The position numbers and the translations under genes are program-made. 64,000 nt of DNA from Cranoglanis bouderius (Eukaryota > Chordata > Actinopteri > Siluriformes > Cranoglanididae), in contig CM042565.1 of the NCBI GenBank assembly GCA_023630585.1, forward strand, positions 3,983,513 through 4,047,512. Reading direction: 5' to 3'. Below the pieces are notes generated by a model that was not told the DNA's origin, searched no databases, and saw nothing but the letters and a program-made list of their open reading frames with translations. Of this stretch, positions 34,448 to 46,247 are shown in pieces (position 1 is the stretch's first letter; the number at the start of each line of letters is the position of its first letter).

Positions 34448-35423
34448 CCCATATGAAAAAAAACTGTATGGCTCATATACAGCAACCATATATCTTCCTT
34501 ACATAAATCAGCCAGAATTACCTTCTGTGTTTCATGTAAGTCCAATATATGTCCTATACAAAATCAGACCGATTATGGCCACTTTCATACTAAAAAGCAC
34601 ACATACAACTTGTAGGGGATTTTTGGGTCATATATGAATACTGTAAAAAGTCTTATATGAGTTTTACATGACAACAGTATGTAGTGGTGTATGATATTAG
34701 TAGAAAATAACTGATTCATATACAAATTAAAATTTCTTAGATTGAATCATATGCTAGTCAACTTAAAGTCATATAGGATTTAATTACATTTGTGTCTTTT
34801 GTTTATATGTATTTCATATAGATTTCATATGTTTCTAATAGGGAACTGGTATGCCTGCTCTTCAAGCTTTATATGTTTCCACCTAATTCCTCATATTACA
34901 GCAAAAATATTACTATATCTCTACATATAATTATTATACGTGATTTCAGTCAATATTACAGTATCTCTGCATATACTAATCATATATGATTTCAGTCAAT
35001 GACTTAACACAAATTTTTGATGGAAACACTTTTATTTCAACACAATCAAAGTGACAAACAATTAAATGATACCCCACATGAGTAATTTAGAATTCCAACT
35101 TGATAGCAAACTGAACTTTGGTCAGGAAAAAACAAAACACAAAAAAAACAACAACAAAATACCTTGAACACACTGTCATGGCCATCAATCATCAAAGAGC
35201 AATAAGGTTTCCAGATGTTTTTATGTTTTCTTCTTCCCTCTAATTTCAGTAAGTTTGGCATTGATGGCTACACCAATGCTGGAGGGCACCACATGAGGCC
35301 ACTTTTGCAACGTTGCTCCTGTGAGACAAATGAATAAATGGCAAAACATTGCTTTTGTTGGGAAGCAAGGTGGCCCACAGTTATTGACTACATATCAAGT
35401 TAAACAAATCAACAGCAACATGG

Positions 35424-35556
35424 GGGTGGTGGGTGGTCTAGTGTTTAGGGATCTGGGCTTCCAAACGGAACCCCAGAAAGTTGTGAGTTTGATAGGGGAT
35501 TTCCACTATTGTGGACCTGAGCAAGACACTTAACCTACTCCCGGTGGATTGCTTTG

Positions 35557-35603
<47 letters not shown>

Positions 35604-35620
35604 CAACAATTACAATACGG
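35424..35620 (+). repeat. tRNA-derived SINE with (TAA)n tail
   Basis: The sequence 'ggtggtctagtgtttaggg' (A-box-like) and 'gtgagtttgatagggg' (B-box-like) are followed by 'gagcaagacacttaacc' and a (TAA)n tract at about 35560-35604. It lies in an intron of the BEN-domain gene. Confidence 0.75.
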
Positions 35621-36965
35621 TTTCAGCACTTCGTGCTTGAACCCCTAATCATACCCCATAGTGCAGCAATATAATAAGGATCAAAGATACTCACGCTACA
35701 TAATTACAACACTCTAAACTGATTTGAAACTTACTGTAGATAGCTTCCACTTTCATTTTGTCAAGAGCCTGGAGTTTTGGCGCAGAATCCCTGGATGTTC
35801 CCCGAAGATTGCTCACAAGGAGCACATCAATTGGGAACACTGCTGTCAGGAGTGTTCTCACAAAACAGGAGGCAGAGTTCGCATTCTGGGCCACAGCCCA
35901 AGCCAGTCTATCAACGAATACATTAGATCCAGGAGAAATTTCCACCTGTTTTTAGAAAGAGTACGAAAACAATTTATTATGCAGTGTTGCCAAGGGCTGC
36001 AATAGTTTTATATAGATACTGATTACCAAATGGTTCATTAAAAAGTGCAGTCTTCATTGTCTAGACAAACTAGTACACTACCTGTTCTGTGGATACTGCT
36101 TTCGGTGGGGAGGGCTCTGTAATACTCTGTGGCAAACCAGAGCTGACTGACGACGTTGATGAACACTGAGACTTCAGGGCCATCTTCACTTCGTTTATCA
36201 GATTTGGTAGCTCTAGCAACAAAAATATAACAAAATAATATATGATAAAGCAATCTCTTATATCTATTTACCTATTCAACTACCTCCTACGTGTACATAT
36301 GGTCATGCAAGCTGATACATTCAATGTTAATGATGCGTTTTACAAAGCCATGTAATACCATATGTTACAGAGGTTGGATAAGTTTCAGGTTTCTTGTCAT
36401 ATACTTGATAATAATGCAATTACAAATAATTATTATCATTACCGATTATTAAATTCTTTGTCTCAACTTTACATACCAAGTTAAATAATAACATTGAAAC
36501 AGAATGGCAGTTCAACAATAATTCAAATGTCTGAAGTGCAAACACAATGCAAACACAATAAAAACAATGTAAACTTATTCACCACAACAGTAAAATAACT
36601 GTAATACATGCCTCCAATGAGCATGTTTCTTAATTTTTCGTTGTCATTTCTCAATTTTTCATTTTCCTCCTCCATTTCTTTCAGCTTCTTCTGAGTCTCT
36701 GTCAAGGTTGTGGCTTGATACTCATCAACAATCATTTGGGCAACACTTCTCTGTGGTTTGGGAATCACTGTCCTTTTCATTTGGGTCTGTCAAGGAACAA
36801 GAAACAAGAGATGGAGATGATACACATTTGTCTTCTTAGACAGATATGTGTCTTCTTACCTCTATAAATGTAAACAGATTGACATAAAATGACTATACAG
36901 TATAGGATGCTACGTGAGAGAACCTGAAGGGGAAGGGGACGAAGGCAGATCTCAAAGGAGATCTG

Positions 36966-38185
36966 GTAACACTTTATTTTAAGGGTCCAGAATTATGCAT
37001 TAGTTAGGCACGAACACTAGTAATTAATGATTAACTTAACATATAGTAAGGGCATATTAGCCATTATTTAAAATTTATTAAACATTTGAAGGATCCACAT
37101 TCATGCGATAAATAAGCAAAAACAAGCTAGTAATTAATGATTAACTGAATGTACAGTAAACACCTTTTAGCCATTATTTACAACTTAGCAAACCATATAT
37201 TATTTTTGTGTAGTAATGTACTTCACCATCTATTAAGTTAATTTAACAATATGAAGCTAGTAACTTTGTTTAATTAGTGCTGGTTTTACAGTTATAAATT
37301 GCTAAAATAGTGTAATAAAGACAATTTGTGAGATAATCCACAAGGCAGTAGTTCCAAAAGAGATGATCCACAAGGCAGTAATTCCACAAAAGCACAGAAC
37401 ATGGGAACAAAACAAAACCGAACTGAAGCAAACGCACGAAACTAGGCTATGGTACTGGAACTATGAACTATGAGCTGAGAGCTATGAGCTATGAACTAAG
37501 GACGAGACAAAGCGAGAAGGTAGCAGGCGTACAGCACCTTTTCAGGCTTCCTGCTCTACCCGGATTAAGTTTTCTAGAAACTCTAATACATTCAATACTC
37601 CGCGAGGAAGCGGAAAAGTGAAGAGGTTTAAATAACTAGAATAATCAGAAACAAACGAGGTTAAACACAGCACACCTGAAACTCATAATTAAACAATAAA
37701 CAGAAAACCTATGAATGAACGGGGGCGGAGACATGACGTAAACCAGAGAACAGAAAACCAATGGACATACCGAGGCGGGGACGTGACGTCAAACAAAAAC
37801 AAAAGCACATAGCAAAGTAAACAAAATGTGAGTCTATGAATGCGGCGTCCTCAACGGCGGTGCGGAGAATGGAATGCGGAAGTGTTCGAGTCAGCCGTTC
37901 GCTTAGCGAGCGACTCAGAGAGCGAGGGGATCTCTAACATGTACATTCAGTTAATCATTAATTACTTGCTTGTTTTTGCTGATTTATCGCATGAATATGG
38001 ATCCTTCAAATGTTTAATAAATTTTAAATAATGGCTAATATGTCCTTACTATATGTTAAGTTAATCATTCATTACTAGTGTGTTCGTGCCTAACTAATGC
38101 ATAATTGTGAACAAGTTAATCATTAATTACTAGTGTATTTATGCTTAACTAATGCATAATTCTGGACCATTAAAATAAAGTGTTA
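36966..38185. mobile_element. Non-autonomous DNA transposon with >200-bp inverted repeats
   Basis: The left arm 'taacactttattttaaggg' at 36966 is mirrored by the right arm ending at 38185. Pairing reaches at least 180 bases and includes 'atgcattagttaggcacgaa' and 'tccttcaaatgtttaataaa'. A unit 'actagtaattaatgattaac' recurs inside each arm. The core has no recognisable gene. Superfamily is unassigned; long arms with internal repeats suggest a MULE-like or Ginger-like element. It interrupts an intron of the BEN gene. Confidence 0.75.
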
Positions 38186-39793
38186 AACATTTGAAGAATC
38201 CACATTCATGCGATCTTAATGCCATGCACATTTTGGACACAGTCAGGTGAAAAAACAAGCAGGTTACTTTGTTGTCTTGCCTTGTACACTTCCCTTGCAT
38301 AGCCTTTTTGTCACCGACGGTTTTACTGTTCTAAATAACAATAGGACCTATGTTTAAAAATACCAGATATCTTTTTTTAAGTCTGCAAATATTTCAAAAG
38401 TATTATTATGTCACTCGGTACTTAAGTATGTGTGATCATATGCATGAAAGTAATTCAGTGACAGTGGAGCACAAACAGTCTTACACGGTGTATTCTCAAC
38501 ATCAGTTTCATCTGAATCTGTATATCTTGATGGCGGGACTGAGGCTCTTTTCTTAGGCAGTGGCTTGTCCCTTTCATCAGACTCCGACCGCAGGAAGTCC
38601 TTGATCTTAGCATTAGTATGAAATCGATTGTCTGAAAAATAGTTCAAAGTGGGAGGAGAGATCAGATTAAGGCACTTTACAGTAAAGAAAACAATATTTT
38701 AAATTTAGTGCACTTAACAATTATTGTGCATATTGTTGTGCAATGGTAGTTACACAACTGCCATTACAACTTCACACATCACAACAGCTTATTTATTGGA
38801 CCTGACACTGTAAAATCAAAATGCATTAGATAGGTCTACTTACTGCTCACAAACTTGATAGAGGCAGCGTACACTGGCCAGCCACGTTTTGGCTTTTTCC
38901 CTTTCTGCCATTCCACAGCAGCTGAATAGTCAGTTATTCATGTGGGTATATCCATCGTCATCCATCTTGTTGTCATCATATTTACGTATGGCATCGGTTT
39001 TCACCTCTCTATACATCCCAGCATCCTCCCCACTGACCCACTGGACCACTGCAAACTTTCTCATCACACCTTGGGAATTAAAAGAGGGTGGCTTTTAGTC
39101 AATTTAGATTACGGCATTTAAGTCTGTTTCATTACATTTCACATGGGAAGTTCAAATTTTGGTGTCTTGCGAGTCTGACTGTAGCGCCATGGGCATTATT
39201 TTTGCTTTGCAATAACACTTAATGCTAGACACAGACGATGCTAGGTCATATAAATCTGTCAGCTGCATGCGAGTTAGCAACGGAGCTTGTGGACGATCAG
39301 TACGACAATTAGGGCTGTCGGTTTAACACGTTAATCTGATTAATTAGTTATGAAAAAATAATGCGATTAAAATATTTTCACTTAACGCACTCCCAGACCT
39401 ATGTAGGTAGATTTGTGTAATTAATTCGATTGTTGCAGAGAATTCCTGGATAAGGCTCCAGTTACTAGCTGCTAGCAAGCTAACTCTTGCAACTGTTGTC
39501 TGATAGCATTAACAAATTTGAACAAACCAACTACTTTGCTTATAAATTGCTAAATGCACAAACACGAATAAACAACGCTGCCTGAGTAATCATTACAACG
39601 AGTGAAAATTCTTCCCACCTTAGGCTCCTGGTGACGTTACTGAAGAAATCCACGATTAAGCAATCTGTGAACTCAGAAAATTGTATTGCTTTCACAATTG
39701 CCAAGGAGAAGAAAGAAAGATTCCGCATCGTACTCGGACCAGGTGGAAAAAAAGGTAAACAATTTTTTTTTTTTTTTTTTTTTTGTCGCAGAC

Positions 39794-40374
39794 CAGTGGT
39801 TCTCATCCTAGGTGGGCAACTTGGGATAGATTGTATGAAAAAATTCTTATATATATATATTTTTAAACTATCACTTTTCATCCGTTTTGTTTAATTTCCA
39901 TTACCATTTCTAACACACACATACAAACCACGTTGTTCTTAAAGGCAGTCTATAGCTTTAGTCAGTAAAATATTATGCAGCCTTTGTGAGCTAATCATTT
40001 CATGTCATAATAAAATAGTCCTCTGTAGCTGTGTTGTTCCATCGCTGTGCATTGTTGTTTATGGTTAGGAATATCTGTTTTGAACAGGATAACATTGTCC
40101 TACATATTCATAACATATGTGACAGCTGGTAAAGTAGAAGCCTCCACCACCTATGGAGATGGCTTCTCAGAAAAAGTAATGTTATGCCAACTCAAGACAC
40201 TAATCTAAGCACAGCAGCAATGCTAAAATGTAATTTATTATTCTGCCTGTAGGCAAAAAGTGAAGGGAGCATACAGGTTGAGGGTGCCACCCCGCACTAG
40301 CCTTGTGAGCCCTAGCCTTATTCTGATTATCATTCTCAGGGGTTGTGACTCAAAAAAAAGGTTGAGAACCACTG
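39794..40374. mobile_element. hAT-like MITE
   Basis: The ends 'cagtggttctcat' (39794) and 'gttgagaaccactg' (ending 40374) are typical of hAT elements. The 8-base flanks 'tcgcagac' and 'atccagac' match at six of eight positions, as expected of an aged 8-bp duplication. It is non-coding and lies between the two divergent genes of the EnSpm-like element. Confidence 0.82.
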
Positions 40375-40448
40375 ATCCAGACTCATGATAAAGTAGTCTA
40401 GAGTTGTGACGCTGTCTCTCTCATAATGTTGTGTCTGAAACTGTACAG

Positions 40449-43400
40449 GAAAATTGAAAAATATCTACATGACTTGGAAGGGGAAGCTTTCCAGAGCGCC
40501 ACTAATGATGTAAGTCCTAAGTCAGAAAATAAATCAGACATTTACAAAGGAAAAGTGAGGCTACATTTAAAAAATTGTGGGGGGTATTGTAAATTGATGT
40601 GATAAAATGGAAGTTTTATAAGGCACAAATAAATTGAAGGGTTTCTCATCTTTTGAAAAGAAACTAGTCAACTTTATTCACCTTTAAATGGACTGTTCTG
40701 TTGTCTCCCTCTTTTGTATATTTCCTTTTGCCCTGTCTTAGGATGATGTTTCGCACTCACCAAAGAGGACTGAAGAATCCACCCCACAGATATAACCCTC
40801 CAGGTAGACATTTTTGGAGTAAATGGTATTAATCTGTTGATATAGACCTATTGTTTTTTCTTTCACATAATTGAATAATGTTGTCCCCTCTTTTAGGACA
40901 ATATACTATTACACCCAGAGACCACAAGAGAGTCACCATCCATAGAAAAACTGGTGAAAAGTTTTGTTTAAATGTCCTCCAGCTGTCAGTAAGGCGTTTG
41001 GATACTGAGGATTATCGAAGGCTATTCATTTGATTTTTATGAACTGATGTATTGCCTTCTTTCAGGATATGCCACACCTCCCCGAAAGGAAAGAACAGTC
41101 ACAATCAGCAGACACTAATGTGAGATTTCTTCCTTTGAAAAGAACCAACTCTTAATACTTGAATCTGTATTTCTTAAATAACATTCTCTTTCACATTCAC
41201 ATTTATTAGTTCATTTTGTCCCCTTATCCAGGTCAATGTACCAATGAGGACAGGGCAGCCTATATCCAAAGAAATACAGGTAACCTATATACCTATTTCT
41301 ATTTTAGTTCTATTTCTATACGTTTTGATTGCTATATTTGCTATTGATAGTTCAAATGATATATCTTAAAAAGTCTTGTTCTTTTTAGGATGCTAGCCCT
41401 ATGTCACATCTACCAGAGACTGCAGAAGGGGGGACCTCATCAGAAGTACGGGTAAATAAGAAATTTACCCCAGACTATATGTAAATCTGGAATGTTGTAT
41501 GTAATTTTGGTTTACATTGTGTTATGTACATGTGTATAACAATTGTCCCTAAATGTGTAGAGACAACTGAATTTGAGATCACATGCTTAAATCAGTACAT
41601 AGCATAATGCATTGTTGATGAATTTAAAAATAGGAGTATCACCATTTAAACTAACATATTTATTTTGGTACACACTTTGCTTATGATCACTCATATTTTG
41701 ATTCTTTCCCATTTGTTACAGAATGCCAACCAATCAAACGATGCCTCTTCAGGTCACTCAAATGACCATGTCACAGATACCAGTTGGCTGAGCATCCTCA
41801 CATTTTCCCTGAAGCACAATGTAACAGGGGCTTTAATGGAGGACCTGCTGAAGCTGTTAAGGTTATGTAGTGGGGATGCTGCAAGCATCCCACGTAGCAA
41901 GTACATGTTAGAAAAGGCATTTAAAGATTTTGTAGACAAATCGGAATACCATCATTATTGTGGTGTTTGCACCTCTTACATTGGCCTTTCATTGTCAAAG
42001 GACGGTGAATTGAAATGGCAGATTTGCTCATCAACCCAAACTGTGAGACAAAGTTTAGAGTTGGGCCAATTTTTTATTTGTATACCTTTGAAGGATCAAC
42101 TTAAAGTTCTTTTGGAGAATGAACCTATTACAAATATTTACAATGACCAAAACAGAGATGGAATAACCGATATTTCTGATGGGAAGTTGTACAAATATCT
42201 GAAATCAGTTAGCAGTTCTTTATTTTCTCTGTCATTCAATTGTGACGGAGTGCCTGTATTCCAGTCATCTAAATTCAGCATCTGGCCCTTACTATGCTGT
42301 GTTAATGAAGTACCCCCAGAAGAAAGAGATAAAATGCCTTGTGATTTGGGTCATCTAAACCACTAATGACTAGCTTCCTCAAACCTTTTGTGGAGGAATG
42401 CAAAAATCTTGGACAAACAGGTCTTCAGTGGCAGGATCCAGTAGATCACTCAATCAAAACGGCAAAGGTCTATGCATTATGTGCCATATGTGATGCTGTT
42501 GCACGACCTTTACTGCAAAATTTCAAACAGTTTAATGGAGAGTATGGGTGTGGGCACTGTCTTCATCCAGGTGTTCAAATGAGAAAAAGCAACGGGACTG
42601 TGCGAGTGTATCCTTGTTTTGAGGAGATGCCAGACCTTAGAGATCATGACACAACTGTGCAAATTGGTGAGATAATAAAACAAAAATAATGAACAGAGCA
42701 TTTTGGGCATAAAAGGGCCATCTCCAGTTGTGGACTTGCCCAATTTTGACCTGATCAATGGCATGGTCCCTGATTACATGCACTGTGTGTTGCTGGGGGT
42801 TTGCCGGCAAATAGCCACTTTATGGTTTGATTCCAAAAGCTACAGTAAACCATGGTATTGGTTTGAACACTGCAAGAATGGAAGGAAGTCTTTTAGCAAT
42901 CAAGCCTCCAAGCATTTTTCCCCGAATCCCACGGTCTATTGTTGAGCGAAGGTTTTGGAAAACTCACGAATGGCAGAACTGGCTTTTATATTACAGTTTG
43001 CCAGTCCTGAAGGGGATACTTCCAAACAAGTATCTTTGCCACTGGGCTTTACTTGTGGAGGGTGTGAGCATTTTGCTAGGTTCAGACATTAGCCAAGAGG
43101 ATGTTGACCATGCTCGTGAGGCTCTTGATGTATGATTTATGTTAAATCAGTTCAGTCTTTGTATGGCAAAGGTCAGATGACCTACAATGTGCATTCACTC
43201 CTGCATTTGACTACGAGTGTTGAGAATTTGGGTCCTCTTTGGGCCCAGTCTGCTTTCATGTTTGAGAGCTATAATGGCTACTTGCTCAAGTAAGTCAAAA
43301 GCAGTAATGCAGTGCCTCAGCAGCTTTGCAGAAGAGTAGCATGGTCTCGGGCATTGCCACGCATAGCTAAGGCGTGCTCATCAATGATGTCTCACCTGAA

Positions 43401-43937
43401 ATGAAATCATTCTACACAGAAATGACCTCCAGTAAACATCATGTAAGGAACTATGCTAGATATGACAGGGTGACTGCACTTGGAGTGCCAAAGATTAGGC
43501 CGGTGTCTGAAAATGACATGAATGCATCGCATGCATTGCTAGATGTACCCGAGACCTCTATTGGTAGGTACTATAACAGAATAGTTGTCAGTGGACAGGT
43601 CATTCACAGCCAAACATACACAAAGACAAAGAAAAGCAACAACTCTGTTGTGATATTGAAAAATGGCAGTATTTTCAAGGTTTCATACTTTCTCTGTGCC
43701 AGTGATGACCAAAACCACCTATATGCAGTTGGCAAATTTGGAAATTGTACAGTGCAGAAGCTGGTTCGAGGATGTACTGTCAAAATATCACTGACCTTTA
43801 TGAGGACTGTTCATTTTCCTACAGGATTTGAAAGAGCAGTTGACAGCAATGACATTGTGAGACCGTGTATTTACATTAATTGTGAACAGTCTGGGCCTGT
43901 TGTTTGTGAACAAATTAGAACATATTATTGTAAATGA
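40449..43937 (+). pseudogene. EnSpm/CACTA tnp2-type transposase, decayed
   Basis: A chain of short 5' exons with AG/GT borders (40449-40509; then near 40742, 40897, 41066, 41232 and 41390) leads into a large exon starting at 41722. The large exon has the tnp2 signature: FNCDGVPVFQSSKFSIWPL, then in shifted frame SFLKPFVEECKNLG, CDAVARPLLQNFKQFNGEYGC with a CxxC/H zinc-like site, and GMVPDYMHCVLLGV. The C-terminal part ends in TAA near 43937. It is broken by a frameshift with nonsense change near 42345-42370, another shift near 42685, one near 42855, and stops between 43130 and 43370. An in-frame stop also appears in the second small exon. It is not functional as it stands. Confidence 0.85.
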
Positions 43938-44712
43938 ACAAAATTGAGTCAAATATGTTTCTAGAACAGTGATCTAAAATGTTGAAAATTGAGGGGTTGA
44001 AAATTGGCTGGAATATATTTGACAGAAAGTCATTTTTATATATGTGACATGAACTCTGTTGGTGGTGAGATGCATAATAATCACTTTGACATTTCGGAAA
44101 GTTTTATGTGTGTAGGTTAAGAATAGAACTGTTGTATATACTAAAATTATTTATTGTCACAAATGAAAATGAAATCTGGTGATGTAGGATTTGAAATGAA
44201 AACTATATTGATACAAATACTATACTATATTACTATATACTATAAATAATATAATATAATGATATATTGATGCAACTGTATCTTGTAGAATACGCTAATA
44301 AATAATTGTGTAATTAAAATGTGTGCTTGTGTGTGTAGTTTAAATATTGTGTTTCATCTAAGGTTGAAAGTCTATGATTATACAGTACATGACTCTGATT
44401 GACTACAGGCGTAGGGCTCCACTTAGGACAAGATAAGAGCAAGGGCATGAGTGAAGTACAACCTTATACTGATTGGTAAACTGCACTATGTTTACATGTC
44501 TTAAGAGATATGGTGGGCATTCATATTAAATAAGCATTATTTCCCTATGTTTTTACATCATGAATATCTATAAGGCTTTAGTTGTATGAAGGACATATAT
44601 GACATATATGATTGAAAATACATTAATATTATGCAATTTATATATGTGGTTTTTGAAGCAGTTGGAACAGATAAGAATCACAGATGTTTTTAACAAAACT
44701 TTTCCATATGGG

Positions 44713-44985
44713 CTGTTCCAAGTATTGACAAGTATGGTCTGGAGGAACTCCACTGGCCTTCACAGAGTCCTGACCTCATCCCCACTAAACAACTTTGGGA
44801 TGAACTGGAACTTTGGTTGTGAGCCAGGCCTTCTCACCCGACATCAGTGTCTGACTTCACAAATAATCTTCTGAGTGAATGCGCACAAATTCCAACAGAC
44901 ACAATTCAAAATCTTATAGAAAGCCTTCCCAGTAGAGTGGAGGCTGTTATAGCTGCAAAGAGGGGGCCAACTCCATAAGTTTAAA
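44713..44985 (+). pseudogene. Tc1-like transposase, right half (split by EnSpm insertion)
   Basis: This continues the fragment at 34020-34447: DKYGLEELHWPSQSPDL, LWDELEL, then PTSVSDFTNNLLSE and IQNLIESLPSRVEAVIAAK. This is the third catalytic block and C-terminus of the same Tc1 family, with stops and a missing part of the QHDNAP block. The right inverted repeat was not found; a LINE fragment begins at about 44996. Confidence 0.85.
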
Positions 44986-44995
44986 AAAAAAAGGG

Positions 44996-45835
44996 TTAAC
45001 ACAATCTGTTTACCATCCTGATAGCTTGTGGGAATAAACTGTTCTGTGCAGCCGATGCTCCTGTACCTCTTCCCGGATGGCAGGAGGGAGAACATGCCAT
45101 GAGATGGAGCTACTGTTGTTCGTGGGCCTTGCAGCTCCCAAACCAGTAAGTGAGGCTGCAGGTCAGGATGTTTTCGATGGTTCCTCTATAGAAGGTGGTG
45201 AGGAGATGAGCGGGGAGGCCTGCTTTTCTAAGTCTTTGGAGGGGGTGGAGTCGCTGCTGGGCTTTTTTAATGACTGCTATGGTGTTAGTGGTGGAGGTCA
45301 AGTCACCCGACAGGTGGACTCCCAGGAATTTGATGTTGCTGACCCTCTCCACGGTAGCACCATCAATGATCAGCGGTGAGCGGTGGTGCTTGCCAGCTCT
45401 CTTGAAATCTATCACCATCTCTTTTGTTTTGTCCACGTTGAGGGCGAGATTGTGAATTTTGCACCATGCCGTAAGCTGCTCCACCTCCAACCTGTATGCG
45501 GACTCGTCATTGTCATTGCCACTGTTGTGTCGTTAGCATACTTAATAATGTGGTTGGTGCTGACTCAATACAGTCATGAAGTAGCAGGCTGAACAGCAGA
45601 GGGCTCAGGACGCAGCCATGGGGTGAGCCCATACTCACTGTAATGGTTCATCCTGCGTCAGGATGTTGAGGACCCAGTTACAGGTGCCCATGTCCACCTC
45701 CAACAACCTCAGCTATTCCACCAGCTGTTGTGGAATGATCATATTAAAAGCAGAGCTGAAGTCAGTGAAGAGGATGCGGGCATAGGTGTTCTTCCATTCT
45801 AAGTGTGACAGTGTGAGGTGGACATGTTACATGTT
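44996..45835 (-). pseudogene. CR1/L2-like LINE reverse transcriptase, C-terminal fragment
   Basis: Minus-strand blocks FSSAFN near 45760, then LNVDKTKEMVIDFKR, VERVSNIKFLGVHLSGDL and KKAQQRLHPLQRLRKAG are the palm/thumb and C-terminal region of a CR1/L2/Rex-type LINE. The frame is interrupted upstream of 45490. It ends with a short A-rich/T-rich run next to the Tc1 remnant. Confidence 0.8.
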
Positions 45836-46247
45836 ATTCATGTTTATTATACCTGCTAAGACCTACACATTTTACATAAAATGCATGTGCAAATGTGTGC
45901 AAACAACACAAGACAGTACAGTGACTACTAAAACAGGAATATAGTATTGCTATTAATAATACAGTTAATTGCTGTTAATAATACTGTATTTTTTTGGAAT
46001 ACAGTGGTAAAATTTTTAGTAAAGTACCAAAAATGTCATATTTAGTGGAAATAATATTTATGGAAATAGACACTCAAAACGCTTTCCCTATATACTTTTT
46101 TTTCTCTTTTTTCTGGCTTCCAGACAATTATATTCACTTTATTTTGAAAAGTGCAACAATTAAAATAAACTTGAGCAATTCACACGTTCTTGGTGTAGCT
46201 TTGTACAGGGCTGTGCACAGACATTTTGGGGGGCAGGTGCTCAAGCG
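45836..46247. other. Intergenic, no gene
   Basis: This is AT-rich sequence without recognised features, between the LINE fragment and the next Tc1-like element. Confidence 0.5.

Larger units (their letters stand above)
35221..39064 (-). pseudogene. BEN-domain protein of the EnSpm-like element (one frameshift)
   Basis: Six minus-strand exons with AG/GT borders can be traced: about 39064-38844 (MRKFAVVQWVSGEDAG, KTDAIRKY), 38631-38485 (Ser/Lys/Asp-rich), about 36787-36612 (coiled coil, EENEKLRNDNEKLRN), about 36217-36083, about 35950-35740 (FVDRLAWAVAQNANSAS, TLLTAVFPIDVLL) and about 35310-35221 (WPHVVPSSIGVAINAKL, then TAA at 35221). The last two exons form a BEN domain, a DNA- or protein-binding fold found in chromatin factors. 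The first exon has one frameshift (near 38930), otherwise the gene looks complete. It is transcribed away from the transposase gene and probably serves as the second, TNPA-like DNA-binding protein of the transposon; that role is inference. A host-derived BEN gene captured by the element is the alternative. Confidence 0.72.
34448..44712. mobile_element. EnSpm/CACTA-like transposon with transposase and BEN-domain gene
   Basis: The ends are 'cccatatgaaaaaaa' (34448) and an inverse 'ttttccatatggg' (44712), flanked by CT at 34446-34447 and 44713-44714. Removing the element and one CT rejoins the Tc1 transposase sequence 'tttcctgttccaa', so the borders are well fixed. The left subterminal region (34450-34990) is dense in CATATA/TATATG motifs, as is usual for this superfamily. 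The element carries a plus-strand tnp2-type transposase (decayed) and, divergently, a BEN-domain gene. Later insertions sit inside it at 35424-35620, 36966-38185 and 39794-40374. The ends do not read CACTA; the assignment rests on the transposase. Confidence 0.85.

Noticed and set aside
39540..39894. Open frames on both strands around 39.6-39.9 kb
   Set aside because: Both run through a poly-T/A tract and into the hAT MITE. One could include a 5' exon of the EnSpm transposase (39630-39755) but the evidence is too thin.
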